Origin: JABCPE02 sp963518845
GTDB lineage: Bacteria > Bacteroidota > Bacteroidia > Flavobacteriales > Weeksellaceae
DNA: 64,000 bases
Assembly (NCBI GenBank): GCA_963518845.1
Contig: CAUQKV010000005.1
Span: forward strand, 1-64,000
Reading direction: 5' to 3'
Every line of letters begins with the position of its first letter. The first letter of the stretch is position 1. Below the pieces are notes generated by a model. It was not told where the DNA came from and ran no database searches. It saw only the letters and a program-made list of their open reading frames with translations. The position numbers were made by a program, and so were the translations under genes. This document shows, piece after piece, positions 53,825 through 63,015 of this stretch.

Positions 53825-56800
53825 TTATTCATCAAAATAAATAAGCTTTGTCTCTATCACCTTTTTGCCTGTTTTTTCTAAGGCGTTTTGGTAATCCGTC
53901 ACCTGTTTTTGGTGTTTTTTTCTTTCTTCTTCACCTGTTTTGAAATCAACGATAATGTAGCCTTCCTCCGTTTTTATGACACGATCTGGTCGGTAGAATT
54001 TTTGCTCTCCATCCTCCAAAGTGATGAGGATTTCTCTTTCATTGATGATTTCTTTCTCATTTCCACTGAAATATGGAGCGTATTTTTCATCGTTCAGAAC
54101 TGGCGAAATTCTCTTTGTGATGATTTCTTTTTCTTTCTCGGTAATTGTTCCCAAACGGAAAAAACTATCCAAGACCTTTTCCATATCATCTTTGTGGTTT
54201 ATTTTCGCTAAAATATCGTGAATGAGAAGTCCCATTCTTGTTTTCTCTTTTCGTTTTTGATAACTTTTGGATGGCGTGGCGATTTGGATATTAGCCAGTG
54301 ATTCTCCTTGTTTGTGGATGGATGAGATGCTCATCGTAGCCCATTCTTTTTTCTTTTGTTTGGTTTTTTTTCTGAGCAGCTCCTCATTTGTTTCGAATAA
54401 ATCAAAGTTGTCCACATTTTCCGTATTGTATTGATCTACAAAGTTAAATATTTCCAAATAATTTGCCGAATTGTTTGGTTTTTGCAGATAAAGGAAAAGC
54501 TGTTCCACAGGGCGTGTGGTGGCTACATACTGCACACAGAGGCGGTCGATGAAGTTTTTATAGACATTCTCACTGTTGAATATTTCGATATCTTCATCGT
54601 AGGTTTCTAATCCTTTATCAAAGCCCGAGATATTCACCGCGCTGAGAGCGTTTTCTCCCTCCAAATCATACCATTCTGTGAATTTGGAATCTTGGCTTTT
54701 GTTTTCCATCGGCAGGAAGACCACAGGAAACTCCAGTCCTTTGGCTTTATGGATGGTCATTATCTGCACGGCATCTATATTTTCGGAGGCTTGGATAGAG
54801 ATGTTTTTGCCTTCCTCTTCCCAGAATTTCAGGAAATCTTTCAGGGTCATTCCTGTGTTTTGGGAGAAGCCATAGAGCATTTCTAAGAAATTGAGAATGA
54901 AGTCCATTTCCTTGTCTTCGACAGAAAATTCATAAACGAAATGTTCTATAAAGTTGTAAAGATTGAGGTTCGGAATATGGGAATGTGTCAAATCCAGCCT
55001 GTATCTTTTTTTGATAAAGTCAAATAATTCCTTCTGCTCTTCAATAGCCAGAATTTCCAGCATTTCTACTGAAAAATCATTGATTTTGATTCGCCCTAAA
55101 TCATTGAGATAATAGAACAGCATCACTAGAAATTTTTTGCTTTTTGGAGCGGCTGTCCAGTTTAGAAATTCTATCAGAGCATTCAGAGTTTTAGAGAGAT
55201 TAAGCGTAAGCCCTCGTTCGGAGATGGTTTTTATAAAGGTTTTTTCTCCATTGTACAGCACTTCTCTGCTTCCCAAAAGCTGAGAATAGTTGAATATATC
55301 ATTATTCCCTCTGCACAAAATGGTAATATCCGAAAATTTAAAGCCATTATCCAGACACTGCTGGATGTCCTGTTGCATCTGGTCTGCAGTATCTTGGTAG
55401 AAATCCTCTTTTTTGGTGTTTTCTATCAGATTTACTCTTACTCTGCCGTCGATGTTGGTTTTGGCTTCCTGCTGGGCTTTCTCGCCGAAAATTTCTTTAT
55501 GCTCAAAATCTCCCTGCTCGGATATGTATTGGTAAAGTTCATTATTAAACCTCACAATGTTTCTCGCACTTCGGTAGTTTTCTTTTAGTGAAATGACATT
55601 GGCAGGGACAGGCGCATTTTCTTTATGATTGATGATGTTCAGCATCAGCTGGCTTTCTCCGCCTCGGAAGCGGTAAATGCTCTGTTTAGGGTCTCCCACG
55701 AGGGTGAAACTTGTATTGTCCGAAGAAATCGTGTGGTCTCGCAGCGGCAGGAAATTCTGCCATTGCAGCGCCGAAGTATCCTGAAACTCATCAAAGAAAT
55801 AATGCAGATACCGAGTTCCTACTTTCTCGTAAATGAAAGCGGAAGGCTCGTTTTTCAGGTTTTCATTGATGATAATATTAAATTTAGAAAGCAAAACTAA
55901 GTCGTTTTCTTCCTCTATTTTGGCAAGTTCATCTTGGATTTCCTTATTTACCCGAAGCGGAAGCAGGGCGTGAAGAATTTTTTCTTTTTTCTGCATCAGG
56001 ATATAATTGCTGATGAGATTTCTCCTGCTTTCCATCAAATGACTGAGAATGTCAAAAATATCCTGCTCTTTTTGTTTTGACTTAGATGAAGCACCTTTTT
56101 CAAAGACTGCCAGTGCGGACTCTTCGCTAGATGGGAAAGGGAAATCTTTTCGCTCCTTGTTGTAGAACTTAGCCACTTCATGGAAAAACTTGGCAATGCT
56201 GTTTCTCGCTCCGCCTGAGAAATCCTCTATTTCCAGCCCTCTTTCTTTGATAAGGGATATCGTATCCTGCGCTATTTTCACAGAATCTTTCTTGATTTCG
56301 GTGAGGTTTTTTCTGATGTTGTTTTTGGAGTTTTCGTAGGCTTCCCAGTCAAAATCTTTATTCTCCAAAAGCCTTTTGTAGTGGATATCTTTTACAAATT
56401 CCTTTGCCGATTGGTAGAGCGTTTGGCTCAGATTTACCCGCTCGTTATTATCCAAACTATAATTCACGAAGTCTATGAAAGTCTCCGATACCTTTTTGTC
56501 TCCGCCTATCTTGTCCAGCATCTGGTCTACGGCTTCTATCAGATAAGGTTCGGGCTGAATTTCCAAATTAAAATTCTGCGCTAGTCCCAGCTCGTAGGAA
56601 AAAGAACGCACCAATTTAGAATTAAATCTATCTATCGTGCCGATGTTCAGCATGGAGTAGTGATGCAGGATATAGTCCAGAACCGCTTGGGAACGGCGGT
56701 GCAGCTCATCGATAGGGATGTTTTTGCCCTGTTGGCGGAATTTTTCCTGTATATCCAGCAGTTCTTGGCATTGGGCATAGTTTTCAGCCGTAAATTTTCC

Positions 56801-56986
56801 CAGCCACTGGAGTATTCGCTCTTTCATCTCATTGGCAGCCTTATTGGTAAAGGTAAGGGCAATGATATGCCGAACAGCATCTGGCTCGCTGGGATTTTCC
56901 AGACAAAGCATTAGAAGTCTCTGTACGAGGGTGTAAGTTTTGCCCGATCCAGCCGAGGCATTGATGACAGTATAAGTGGATTTCAT
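53825..56986 (-). CDS. UvrD/RecB-type helicase with PD-(D/E)XK nuclease domain (AddA-like)
   Basis: 1053 residues from the ATG at 56986. A further 16 in-frame codons upstream overlap the predicted promoter and are rejected. Walker A is ASAGSGKTYT (10-19); TFTNKAANEMKERI is motif Ia; FDEFQDTSALQW holds motif II; VGDPKQSIYRFRGG is motif III; MTIHKAKGLEFPVVFLP is motif V. The C-terminal nuclease has RPDRVI followed by IIVDFKTGE and KQVTDYQNAL. It should resect DNA double-strand ends for recombination. The AddB partner is not in the window. Confidence 0.9.
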   Translation of the reverse strand: MKSTYTVINASAGSGKTYTLVQRLLMLCLENPSEPDAVRHIIALTFTNKAANEMKERILQWLGKFTAENYAQCQELLDIQEKFRQQGKNIPIDELHRRSQAVLDYILHHYSMLNIGTIDRFNSKLVRSFSYELGLAQNFNLEIQPEPYLIEAVDQMLDKIGGDKKVSETFIDFVNYSLDNNERVNLSQTLYQSAKEFVKDIHYKRLLENKDFDWEAYENSKNNIRKNLTEIKKDSVKIAQDTISLIKERGLEIEDFSGGARNSIAKFFHEVAKFYNKERKDFPFPSSEESALAVFEKGASSKSKQKEQDIFDILSHLMESRRNLISNYILMQKKEKILHALLPLRVNKEIQDELAKIEEENDLVLLSKFNIIINENLKNEPSAFIYEKVGTRYLHYFFDEFQDTSALQWQNFLPLRDHTISSDNTSFTLVGDPKQSIYRFRGGESQLMLNIINHKENAPVPANVISLKENYRSARNIVRFNNELYQYISEQGDFEHKEIFGEKAQQEAKTNIDGRVRVNLIENTKKEDFYQDTADQMQQDIQQCLDNGFKFSDITILCRGNNDIFNYSQLLGSREVLYNGEKTFIKTISERGLTLNLSKTLNALIEFLNWTAAPKSKKFLVMLFYYLNDLGRIKINDFSVEMLEILAIEEQKELFDFIKKRYRLDLTHSHIPNLNLYNFIEHFVYEFSVEDKEMDFILNFLEMLYGFSQNTGMTLKDFLKFWEEEGKNISIQASENIDAVQIMTIHKAKGLEFPVVFLPMENKSQDSKFTEWYDLEGENALSAVNISGFDKGLETYDEDIEIFNSENVYKNFIDRLCVQYVATTRPVEQLFLYLQKPNNSANYLEIFNFVDQYNTENVDNFDLFETNEELLRKKTKQKKKEWATMSISSIHKQGESLANIQIATPSKSYQKRKEKTRMGLLIHDILAKINHKDDMEKVLDSFFRLGTITEKEKEIITKRISPVLNDEKYAPYFSGNEKEIINEREILITLEDGEQKFYRPDRVIKTEEGYIIVDFKTGEEERKKHQKQVTDYQNALEKTGKKVIETKLIYFDE

Positions 56987-57004
56987 TTTTAGGAAAAATT
57001 TTCT

Positions 57005-57012
57005 CAAAAATA
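57005..57012 (-). promoter_or_regulatory. Promoter -7 element of the helicase-nuclease gene
   Basis: TATTTTTG on the minus strand matches TAnnTTTG, 19 bases before the ATG at 56986. A run of ten A (57016-57025) lies in the spacer immediately upstream. Confidence 0.5.
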
Positions 57013-57069
57013 AGTAAAAAAAAAATCCCTTCAAATAGAAAATAATTTTTAGAATTCATAGGTTTTCGT

Positions 57070-57077
57070 TAGATTTG
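57070..57077 (+). promoter_or_regulatory. Promoter -7 element of eno
   Basis: TAGATTTG matches TAnnTTTG, 43 bases before the ATG, giving a leader of about 37 bases. Confidence 0.6.
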
Positions 57078-57120
57078 TGAAACGAATAAAATTAATTATA
57101 ACATTAAAAAAAATATTAAA

Positions 57121-58413
57121 ATGGGATTTATTTCATTCATCGAGGCAAGACAGATTTTAGACTCTCGCGGTAATCCTACTGTGGAGGTAGATGTATTTAC
57201 AGACAGCGGCGCTATGGGGCGTGCAGCAGTGCCTTCTGGGGCGTCCACAGGGGAACATGAGGCGGTGGAGCTTCGTGACGGCGGCGCAGAGTTTTTAGGA
57301 AAAGGCGTGGAAAAAGCTGTAGAAAATGTAAGGGAAATCATCGCTCCTGAAATCATCGGGCTTCCTGTCACTCAGCAGAACCTCATCGACCAAATTATGA
57401 TAGAGGCTGATGGAACTAAAAATAAAGGAAAACTCGGGGCTAATGCTATTCTTGGGGTTTCTCTGGCAGTGGCAAGAGCCGCAGCGGCGCACCTTAGAAT
57501 GCCTCTTTATAAATATTTGGGCGGTGTAAATGCCAATACTCTGCCTGTTCCGATGATGAATGTCATCAATGGAGGTTCTCACTCGGATGCTCCTATCGCG
57601 TTCCAAGAGTTTATGATTATGCCAGTGAAGGCAGATTCTTTCTCACATGCTCTTAGAAAAGGAACAGAAATTTTCCATCATTTGAAATCTATTTTAAAAT
57701 CTCGCGGACTATCCACAGCAGTGGGGGATGAGGGAGGTTTTGCACCGACATTCAAGGGGACAGAAGATGCTTTGGATACTTTGCTCCAAGCGATAGAAAA
57801 GGCAGGATACAGACCAGGGGATGATATTATGCTGGCATTGGACTGCGCTTCTTCGGAGTTTTATAAAGATGGAGTTTATGATTATAGAAAATTTGAAGGA
57901 GAAAGCGGCGCTTATCGCACGAGAGAAGAGCAGGTTTCTTACTTGGCTGAACTGACACAGAAATACCCAATTATTTCCATCGAAGACGGAATGCAGGAAG
58001 ATGATTGGGAAGGCTGGAAACTCTTGACAGACAAGATAGGCGACAGAGTGCAGCTGGTAGGAGATGACCTTTTCGTGACTAATGTAGAGCGACTTTCACA
58101 AGGAATAAAACAAGGTGTAGCCAATTCTATTTTGGTGAAAGTAAACCAAATCGGTTCTCTTTCTGAAACGATGGCTGCCGTGCAGATGGCTCAGCATAAC
58201 AAATATACTTCGGTAATGTCCCACCGCTCAGGAGAAACGGAGGATTCTACCATAGCAGACCTTGCTGTAGCGATGAACTGCGGACAGATAAAAACAGGTT
58301 CGGCTTCCCGTTCGGACAGAATGGCGAAATACAATCAGCTACTAAGAATAGAAGAAGCTCTTGGTGAAACGGCTATTTTCCCTGGGATGGATGCCTTTAA
58401 AATCAAGAGATAG
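57121..58413 (+). CDS. eno: Enolase
   Basis: 430 residues. ARQILDSRGNPTVEVDV near the start, SGASTGEHEAVELRDG, GDEGGFAP, IEDGMQEDDWEGW and SHRSGETEDSTIADLAVA are enolase signatures containing the metal ligands and catalytic residues. It converts 2-phosphoglycerate to phosphoenolpyruvate. Cytoplasmic. Codon use is biased as expected of a highly expressed gene. A TM2 gene follows after 11 bases. Confidence 0.97.
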   Translation: MGFISFIEARQILDSRGNPTVEVDVFTDSGAMGRAAVPSGASTGEHEAVELRDGGAEFLGKGVEKAVENVREIIAPEIIGLPVTQQNLIDQIMIEADGTKNKGKLGANAILGVSLAVARAAAAHLRMPLYKYLGGVNANTLPVPMMNVINGGSHSDAPIAFQEFMIMPVKADSFSHALRKGTEIFHHLKSILKSRGLSTAVGDEGGFAPTFKGTEDALDTLLQAIEKAGYRPGDDIMLALDCASSEFYKDGVYDYRKFEGESGAYRTREEQVSYLAELTQKYPIISIEDGMQEDDWEGWKLLTDKIGDRVQLVGDDLFVTNVERLSQGIKQGVANSILVKVNQIGSLSETMAAVQMAQHNKYTSVMSHRSGETEDSTIADLAVAMNCGQIKTGSASRSDRMAKYNQLLRIEEALGETAIFPGMDAFKIKR

Positions 58414-58424
58414 TAATAAAATTA

Positions 58425-58703
58425 ATGAATAAAATGGAAAATCAGAACTTTCAAAATCCTTCGCCTATCTATCGAGATAATAAAAAGGTCTTAGCAGGAG
58501 TTTTAGCTATCATGTTAGGAGGTTTTGGTATTCATAAATTTATTTTAGGATACACCAAAGAGGGAGTTCTTCAAATATTAATGAGTTTTTTCTCGTGTGG
58601 ATTAGCGAGTGTTATTCCTTTTGTAGAAGGGATAATTTATCTTACAAAATCTGATGAGGAATTTTACCAAATTTATCAAGTAGGAAGAAGGCCTTGGTTT
58701 TAA
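58425..58703 (+). CDS. TM2 domain protein
   Basis: 92 residues, or 89 if the second ATG at 58434 is used. NKKVLAGVLAIMLGGFGIHK and FILGYTKEGVLQILM form the TM2 domain: two membrane helices joined by a short turn with the conserved GxxGxHxFYxG-like pattern (GGFGIHKFILG). Function unknown in bacteria. It lies 11 bases after eno and is probably read through from it. Confidence 0.85.
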   Translation: MNKMENQNFQNPSPIYRDNKKVLAGVLAIMLGGFGIHKFILGYTKEGVLQILMSFFSCGLASVIPFVEGIIYLTKSDEEFYQIYQVGRRPWF

Positions 58704-58770
58704 GATGATAATCCAAAATATATAAAGGATTTCTTTGTGGATTGGATGCTTTTTTAAAAAATAAAAGATA

Positions 58771-59349
58771 ATGAAAAGAAGATTAGTATTATTTCTGATG
58801 CTCATGGTTCAGTTTTTCATGGCGCAGAACAAAGTGGAGGATTATCTTCATTTAGGAGATAAATATAGATTTGATAATAAAGATTATAAATTGGTATGGA
58901 GTTCCCATCCAGCGAGTAATTTCTACAAGCAGGAGTATATTTTACCAAATGAAAATGTAGAAAAATACACAAGGATGATTATGATTGATTTCTTGGAAGG
59001 AGATTTGACACCAAAGGATGCGATAAGTAATTTTGTCAATAATTTGGAGAATAGCAAAAAGCAAAATCCTATTATAAATTATCAAATGTATGAAAGAGAG
59101 GATGAGTATATGCTTGATTTTATAATAAGTAAAAACTCTCAGGATGGAAAGGAAGTACTTATTCTAGAAAGAAATGTTTATCGATATTTTAGGATAAACA
59201 CACCGAAGAGAAAGGGTATTTTGCTTTTCGGCGTTAGTGACAGAGCATACACTAAAAAAGAGATGGATAATATGTTTTCTGTCTTGAAAAATAAAAAACT
59301 TGATTTAGTAAATAAAATAATCCAAATAGAAGTTCCTAAAATAAAATAA
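58771..59349 (+). CDS. Secreted protein, unknown
   Basis: 192 residues. A signal peptide covers about 1-18 (LVLFLMLMVQFFMAQ). The mature protein starts NKVEDYLHLGDKYRF and contains a mixed alpha/beta domain with YKQEYILPNENVEKYTRMI; no cysteines. I do not recognise a family with confidence, although similar short exported proteins are common in this group. No terminator is visible after it. Confidence 0.7.
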   Translation: MKRRLVLFLMLMVQFFMAQNKVEDYLHLGDKYRFDNKDYKLVWSSHPASNFYKQEYILPNENVEKYTRMIMIDFLEGDLTPKDAISNFVNNLENSKKQNPIINYQMYEREDEYMLDFIISKNSQDGKEVLILERNVYRYFRINTPKRKGILLFGVSDRAYTKKEMDNMFSVLKNKKLDLVNKIIQIEVPKIK

Positions 59350-59401
59350 TTTTTAAGGAAGGATAGATAACAAGTCTTTTCTTAACATTACAGCAAAAAT
59401 T

Positions 59402-60316
59402 ATGAGATTAAATATTAATAACGAAACAGGAAGATTAAAATCTGTAGTCCTTGGTCAGCCAGTATCTATGGGAGCAGACCCTACTTTGGAGGAGAGTTAT
59501 GATGCGAAATCATACCACACCATCCAACAGGGTGTTTACCCAAAGGAAGAAGATATCATCCATGAAATGACTGAGTTTGAAAAAGTTCTCAGAAAATATC
59601 ATGTGGAGGTCATTCGTCCAGATATTATCAAAGATTACAATCAAGTCTTCGCGCGAGATGTGGCGTTTGCCATAGAAGACAAGATGATATTGTCCAACCT
59701 TATTCCAGACAGAGCCGATGAACAGGAAGCTTACTCCAAAATATTCGAACAAGTGGAGTGGCGTAAAATCATCAACCTGCCAGACACAGCCCACATAGAA
59801 GGGGGAGATGTGATAGTATGGAATGATTTTCTATTCATAGGAACTTGTTTTAGTGAGGATTATAGAAATTTCAAAACGGCGAGGACTAACGAATACGCCA
59901 TAGAAACCCTCAAAGAATATTTCCCTAAAAAAAGGATAATAGACCTAGAACTAAAAAAGAATGACACTGTTCCTTATGAAGGTATTTTGCATCTGGACTG
60001 TACATTTAATCCCGTAGGAAAGGACAAATGCATCATCTACAAAGATGGATTCGTGGATGAAAGCGATTACAGACTGATTTTGGATATTTTTGGGGAAGAA
60101 AATTGTTTTCATGTTACCAAAGAAGAAATGTTTGAAATGAATCCAAATATTTTTTCGATTTCGCCAGAAGTAGTCGTTTCGGATGCGGCTTTCACTAGGA
60201 TGAATAGACATTTACAAGATGTTTGGAATATTAAAGTAGAAGAAATCCCTTATCGTGAGATATCCAAAATGGGAGGGCTTTTAAGATGCTCTACCATGCC
60301 GCTGGTAAGGGAATAA
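59402..60316 (+). CDS. Arginine deiminase/DDAH-like amidinohydrolase
   Basis: 304 residues of the guanidino-group modifying superfamily. FARDVAFAIED, HIEGGDVIV near residue 130, LHLDCTFNPVG near 198 with the catalytic histidine, and the nucleophile Cys296 in LLRCSTMPL at the extreme C-terminus all match the pattern. Members hydrolyse arginine or dimethylarginine to citrulline, or transfer amidino groups; the substrate is not fixed by these motifs. No signal peptide. It lies 13 bases before ctlX, which works on the expected product. Confidence 0.82.
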   Translation: MRLNINNETGRLKSVVLGQPVSMGADPTLEESYDAKSYHTIQQGVYPKEEDIIHEMTEFEKVLRKYHVEVIRPDIIKDYNQVFARDVAFAIEDKMILSNLIPDRADEQEAYSKIFEQVEWRKIINLPDTAHIEGGDVIVWNDFLFIGTCFSEDYRNFKTARTNEYAIETLKEYFPKKRIIDLELKKNDTVPYEGILHLDCTFNPVGKDKCIIYKDGFVDESDYRLILDIFGEENCFHVTKEEMFEMNPNIFSISPEVVVSDAAFTRMNRHLQDVWNIKVEEIPYREISKMGGLLRCSTMPLVRE

Positions 60317-60329
60317 AAAAATAGAGAAA

Positions 60330-61253
60330 ATGCAGACAACCAACACTGTTCTCATGATAGAACCTGTGGCGTTTGGCTACAATGCCCAGACTGCCGAGAA
60401 CAACTATTTCCAAATCAACTCAGAGAACGAAAATACTCAGCTGAAAGCCTTGGCTGAGTTTAATGCTTTTGCGGAAAAACTTCGTTCACACGGAATCAAT
60501 GTTATCGTGGTTAAAGACACTCTGGAACCACATACGCCAGATTCTATTTTTCCAAATAACTGGGTGAGTTTCAGCCCAGAGGGAAGGGTAGTTCTCTATC
60601 CGATGTTCGCCCCGAACCGAAGAGATGAGCGCCGAATGGACATCATAGAAAAGCTGAAAAATGAGGGTTTTGAGGTGAAAGAAATCGTGGATTTTACCCA
60701 GCACGAAAAGGAAAATAAGTTTTTGGAAGGAACGGGAAGCATCATCTTTGACCAAGATAATAAGATAGCATACGGCTCGGTTTCTGTTCGGCTGGATGAG
60801 GATTTGTTCCGTGAATTTTGCGCGAAAATCGGTTTTAAACCTATTGTTTTTCATTCGTATCAGACCATAGACCAAAAGCGTATGCCTATCTATCATACCA
60901 ATGTGATGATGTGTCTGGCAGACCAGTTTGCGGTGATATGTCTCGATTGTATAGATGATGAAATGGAGCGAAAAGAGGTGGTAGAAACGATAGAAAAATC
61001 AGGAAAAGAAATCATAGCCATCACCGAAGAGCAGATGCATAATTTTGCGGGAAATATGCTCCAGCTGCATAACGACAAAGGAGATAAGTTTCTGATAATG
61101 AGCCAGACGGCATACAGCTCACTCACGCAGGAGCAGATAGAAAATATTGAAAAATACAGCCAAATCATCTCTTCTGATTTGAGGACGATAGAAATCAACG
61201 GTGGCGGCGGCGCCAGATGTATGCTTGCGGAAGTGTTTTTACCAAAGAAATAG
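60330..61253 (+). CDS. ctlX: Citrulline utilization hydrolase CtlX
   Basis: 307 residues of the same superfamily as the preceding gene but only distantly similar. EPVAFGYNAQTAENNYFQ near the start is the CtlX signature; FPNNWVSF and EGTGSIIFD supply acidic residues; IYHTNVMMCL holds the catalytic histidine; the nucleophile is Cys297 in GGGARCMLAEV. CtlX was described in Francisella as needed for use of citrulline, probably hydrolysing it to ornithine. The name is from pattern recognition. Confidence 0.82.
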   Translation: MQTTNTVLMIEPVAFGYNAQTAENNYFQINSENENTQLKALAEFNAFAEKLRSHGINVIVVKDTLEPHTPDSIFPNNWVSFSPEGRVVLYPMFAPNRRDERRMDIIEKLKNEGFEVKEIVDFTQHEKENKFLEGTGSIIFDQDNKIAYGSVSVRLDEDLFREFCAKIGFKPIVFHSYQTIDQKRMPIYHTNVMMCLADQFAVICLDCIDDEMERKEVVETIEKSGKEIIAITEEQMHNFAGNMLQLHNDKGDKFLIMSQTAYSSLTQEQIENIEKYSQIISSDLRTIEINGGGGARCMLAEVFLPKK

Positions 61254-61271
61254 CAGAAAAAAGTTTTAATC

Positions 61272-62027
61272 ATGACAGAAAACATCAAGAAATTACAAGA
61301 GTTATTGGACTGCGAGGTCATTCCAGTTGCGCCAAATACTGACCCAAAACAATTGGTAGAAACTTATCTAAATCTTTGGCAGGAAGGCAAAGAGCAGAAA
61401 TTCACGCCTGTGATAGTGACAGCGGATGATATATTGCTCGAAAAATTTGAATTGGATTTGGAGGATGAGGATTTGCCTTTTACAAAGGAAGGAATGAAAA
61501 CTTATCGTGAAAAAATCCTTGCTGAAGCACATAAACTAAACGGAGCAGATTTTTATAAAGAAGAGAAAAAGGAGTTTTTGGGAGAGGTTTCTGTCGATGA
61601 AATTCAGTGGGAAGTGCCAGAGGGTGAGGAGCTGATGTTTAGCTCGTTGTTGGATATTGACTATGATGATGAAAGTAAAAGTACGATAAAAGAAGATGTG
61701 GTCATCATAAAACTTCCGACAGAGAAATCCTATGAAGCCTTTGCATGGCTGCCGATGGGTGGGTTTAATGACTGTCCGCTTCCAGCCGAAATGACTGCAA
61801 TGGCAAAATATTGGCAAGAAAAATACGGAGCAGAACCAGCGGCAATCACCTATGATACGGCGGAATTTTACCTAAATCAGCCAGTTTCTGATAAATCAGC
61901 CTTGGTGGAGCTTGCCATAGAGCAGTATCTCTTTGATGTGGATATCGTGGTGCAGGGCGTGGGCGATGTGGAATCCCTTGTGGAGACACTTTATCAAAAC
62001 AAGCAGTGGTATTTTTGGTGGGATTAA
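61272..62027 (+). CDS. DUF4253 domain protein
   Basis: 251 residues, acidic, soluble. The C-terminal third (about 165-251) contains WLPMGGFNDCP, AKYWQEKYGAEPAAITYDTA and QGVGDVESLVETLYQNKQWY, which match my memory of the DUF4253 family; the N-terminal part is less conserved. Function unknown. It starts 18 bases after ctlX and is the last gene before the repeat-linked lipoprotein array. Confidence 0.78.
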   Translation: MTENIKKLQELLDCEVIPVAPNTDPKQLVETYLNLWQEGKEQKFTPVIVTADDILLEKFELDLEDEDLPFTKEGMKTYREKILAEAHKLNGADFYKEEKKEFLGEVSVDEIQWEVPEGEELMFSSLLDIDYDDESKSTIKEDVVIIKLPTEKSYEAFAWLPMGGFNDCPLPAEMTAMAKYWQEKYGAEPAAITYDTAEFYLNQPVSDKSALVELAIEQYLFDVDIVVQGVGDVESLVETLYQNKQWYFWWD

Positions 62028-62060
62028 ACTAAAAATGGGAAAAATGTAATATCATAAAAG

Positions 62061-62103
62061 TGTTGGGTTTTATTTATATAAAATCCAACATTTTGATAAA
62101 TAG
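62061..62103 (+). repeat. Intergenic dyad repeat, copy 1
   Basis: The first 30 bases (62061-62090) form a 12-base-pair dyad starting TGTTGGGTTTTA and ending TAAAATCCAACA, with one G:T pair. They are identical to copy 2. A shared tail reading TTTTGATAAATAG follows. It sits between the DUF4253 gene and the first lipoprotein gene and could also terminate transcription. Confidence 0.85.
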
Positions 62104-62131
62104 AATATTAAAGTAAAAACTATAATATAAA

Positions 62132-62566
62132 ATGAGAAGAAAAATAAATAAACTACAAATAATACTAATTAGCTTTTTCCTTATTGGCTGCACCACACAA
62201 AAAACGATTTCGGAGATTATTTACTTTTTACCTTCTTCTGTAAATGAAAAACTTAGTGAAGAAATTAAAAGAAGGGAAAAAGAAGTGTATTTAGTATTAG
62301 ACCAAGAAAATGAAGGAACTTATGTTATTTATATGAATAATAAGAATGTATCAGCACAAAAATTCTGGGTGGAAAATAGCAACAGAAAGGTTTATTTAGA
62401 AGGGAAATTAATTCCTCTCTATTTTTACTCCGATGAATACTTCTCCCATCCGCAAGATAACATTCTTAAAAAAATAGAAAAAGAGGAAGAAATAAAAACA
62501 GTATTGGTAAATAGAGAAAATTCTTTCCAGATAAAGTTTGACCTTGCTGGACAAATAGTAGAATAA
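62132..62566 (+). CDS. Small lipoprotein of the array, unknown
   Basis: 144 residues. The signal peptide ends in lipobox FLIGC (Cys about 20). The mature part is charged (LSEEIKRREKEVYLVL) with beta segments near the middle (GTYVIYMNNKNV, VYLEGKLIPLYFY). Family not recognised. Flanked on both sides by copies of the dyad repeat. AT-rich compared with the upstream metabolic genes. Confidence 0.65.
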   Translation: MRRKINKLQIILISFFLIGCTTQKTISEIIYFLPSSVNEKLSEEIKRREKEVYLVLDQENEGTYVIYMNNKNVSAQKFWVENSNRKVYLEGKLIPLYFYSDEYFSHPQDNILKKIEKEEEIKTVLVNRENSFQIKFDLAGQIVE

Positions 62567-62585
62567 GTAGGTAATGTTTCAAATG

Positions 62586-62628
62586 TGTTGGGTTTTATTT
62601 ATATAAAATCCAACATTTAGATAAATAG
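62586..62628 (+). repeat. Intergenic dyad repeat, copy 2
   Basis: The 30-base dyad (62586-62615) is identical to copy 1, followed by nearly the same tail (TTTAGATAAATAG). Confidence 0.85.
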
Positions 62629-62659
62629 GGAATAAAGCAAATTATCCAAATAAAAAATA

Positions 62660-63004
62660 ATGAAAAAGAAGAAGAATATTATAATAATATTTCTGCTAAG
62701 CATCATTGTAATAAATGTATCTGATTATATTATAAGAAAAATACAAAAACAAAATATGTATAAATCAGAAATAAAAGGCGTGGTTTGGGATATTTTTTTT
62801 AAAAGAGGAGGAAACCATTACCGTTATAATAGAAATGATAAAGGAAACTATTTTGTGGATGAACATTTTTTCAATGATAAACCTTCAAATATTATAAAAA
62901 AGAATGATTCTGTATATAAAGCACCCAACAGCGAAAAACTCTATATATACAGAAAAATAAATAATACTTATGTCCTTATTGGGCAAAGTCAAAAATGGTG
63001 GTAA
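62660..63004 (+). CDS. Small membrane-anchored protein of the array, unknown
   Basis: 114 residues: a lysine-rich start, one membrane helix (about 7-25), then a basic polar domain rich in Asn, Tyr and Lys (GGNHYRYNRNDKGNYFVDEH). No lipobox. Family not recognised. It lies between copies 2 and 3 of the intergenic repeat. Confidence 0.6.
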   Translation: MKKKKNIIIIFLLSIIVINVSDYIIRKIQKQNMYKSEIKGVVWDIFFKRGGNHYRYNRNDKGNYFVDEHFFNDKPSNIIKKNDSVYKAPNSEKLYIYRKINNTYVLIGQSQKWW

Positions 63005-63015
63005 GCAATATCCCC

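Noticed and set aside
56987..57034. N-terminal extension of the helicase-nuclease gene
   Set aside because: It overlaps the predicted promoter and adds a hydrophobic stretch before a family-typical start MKSTYTVINASAG.
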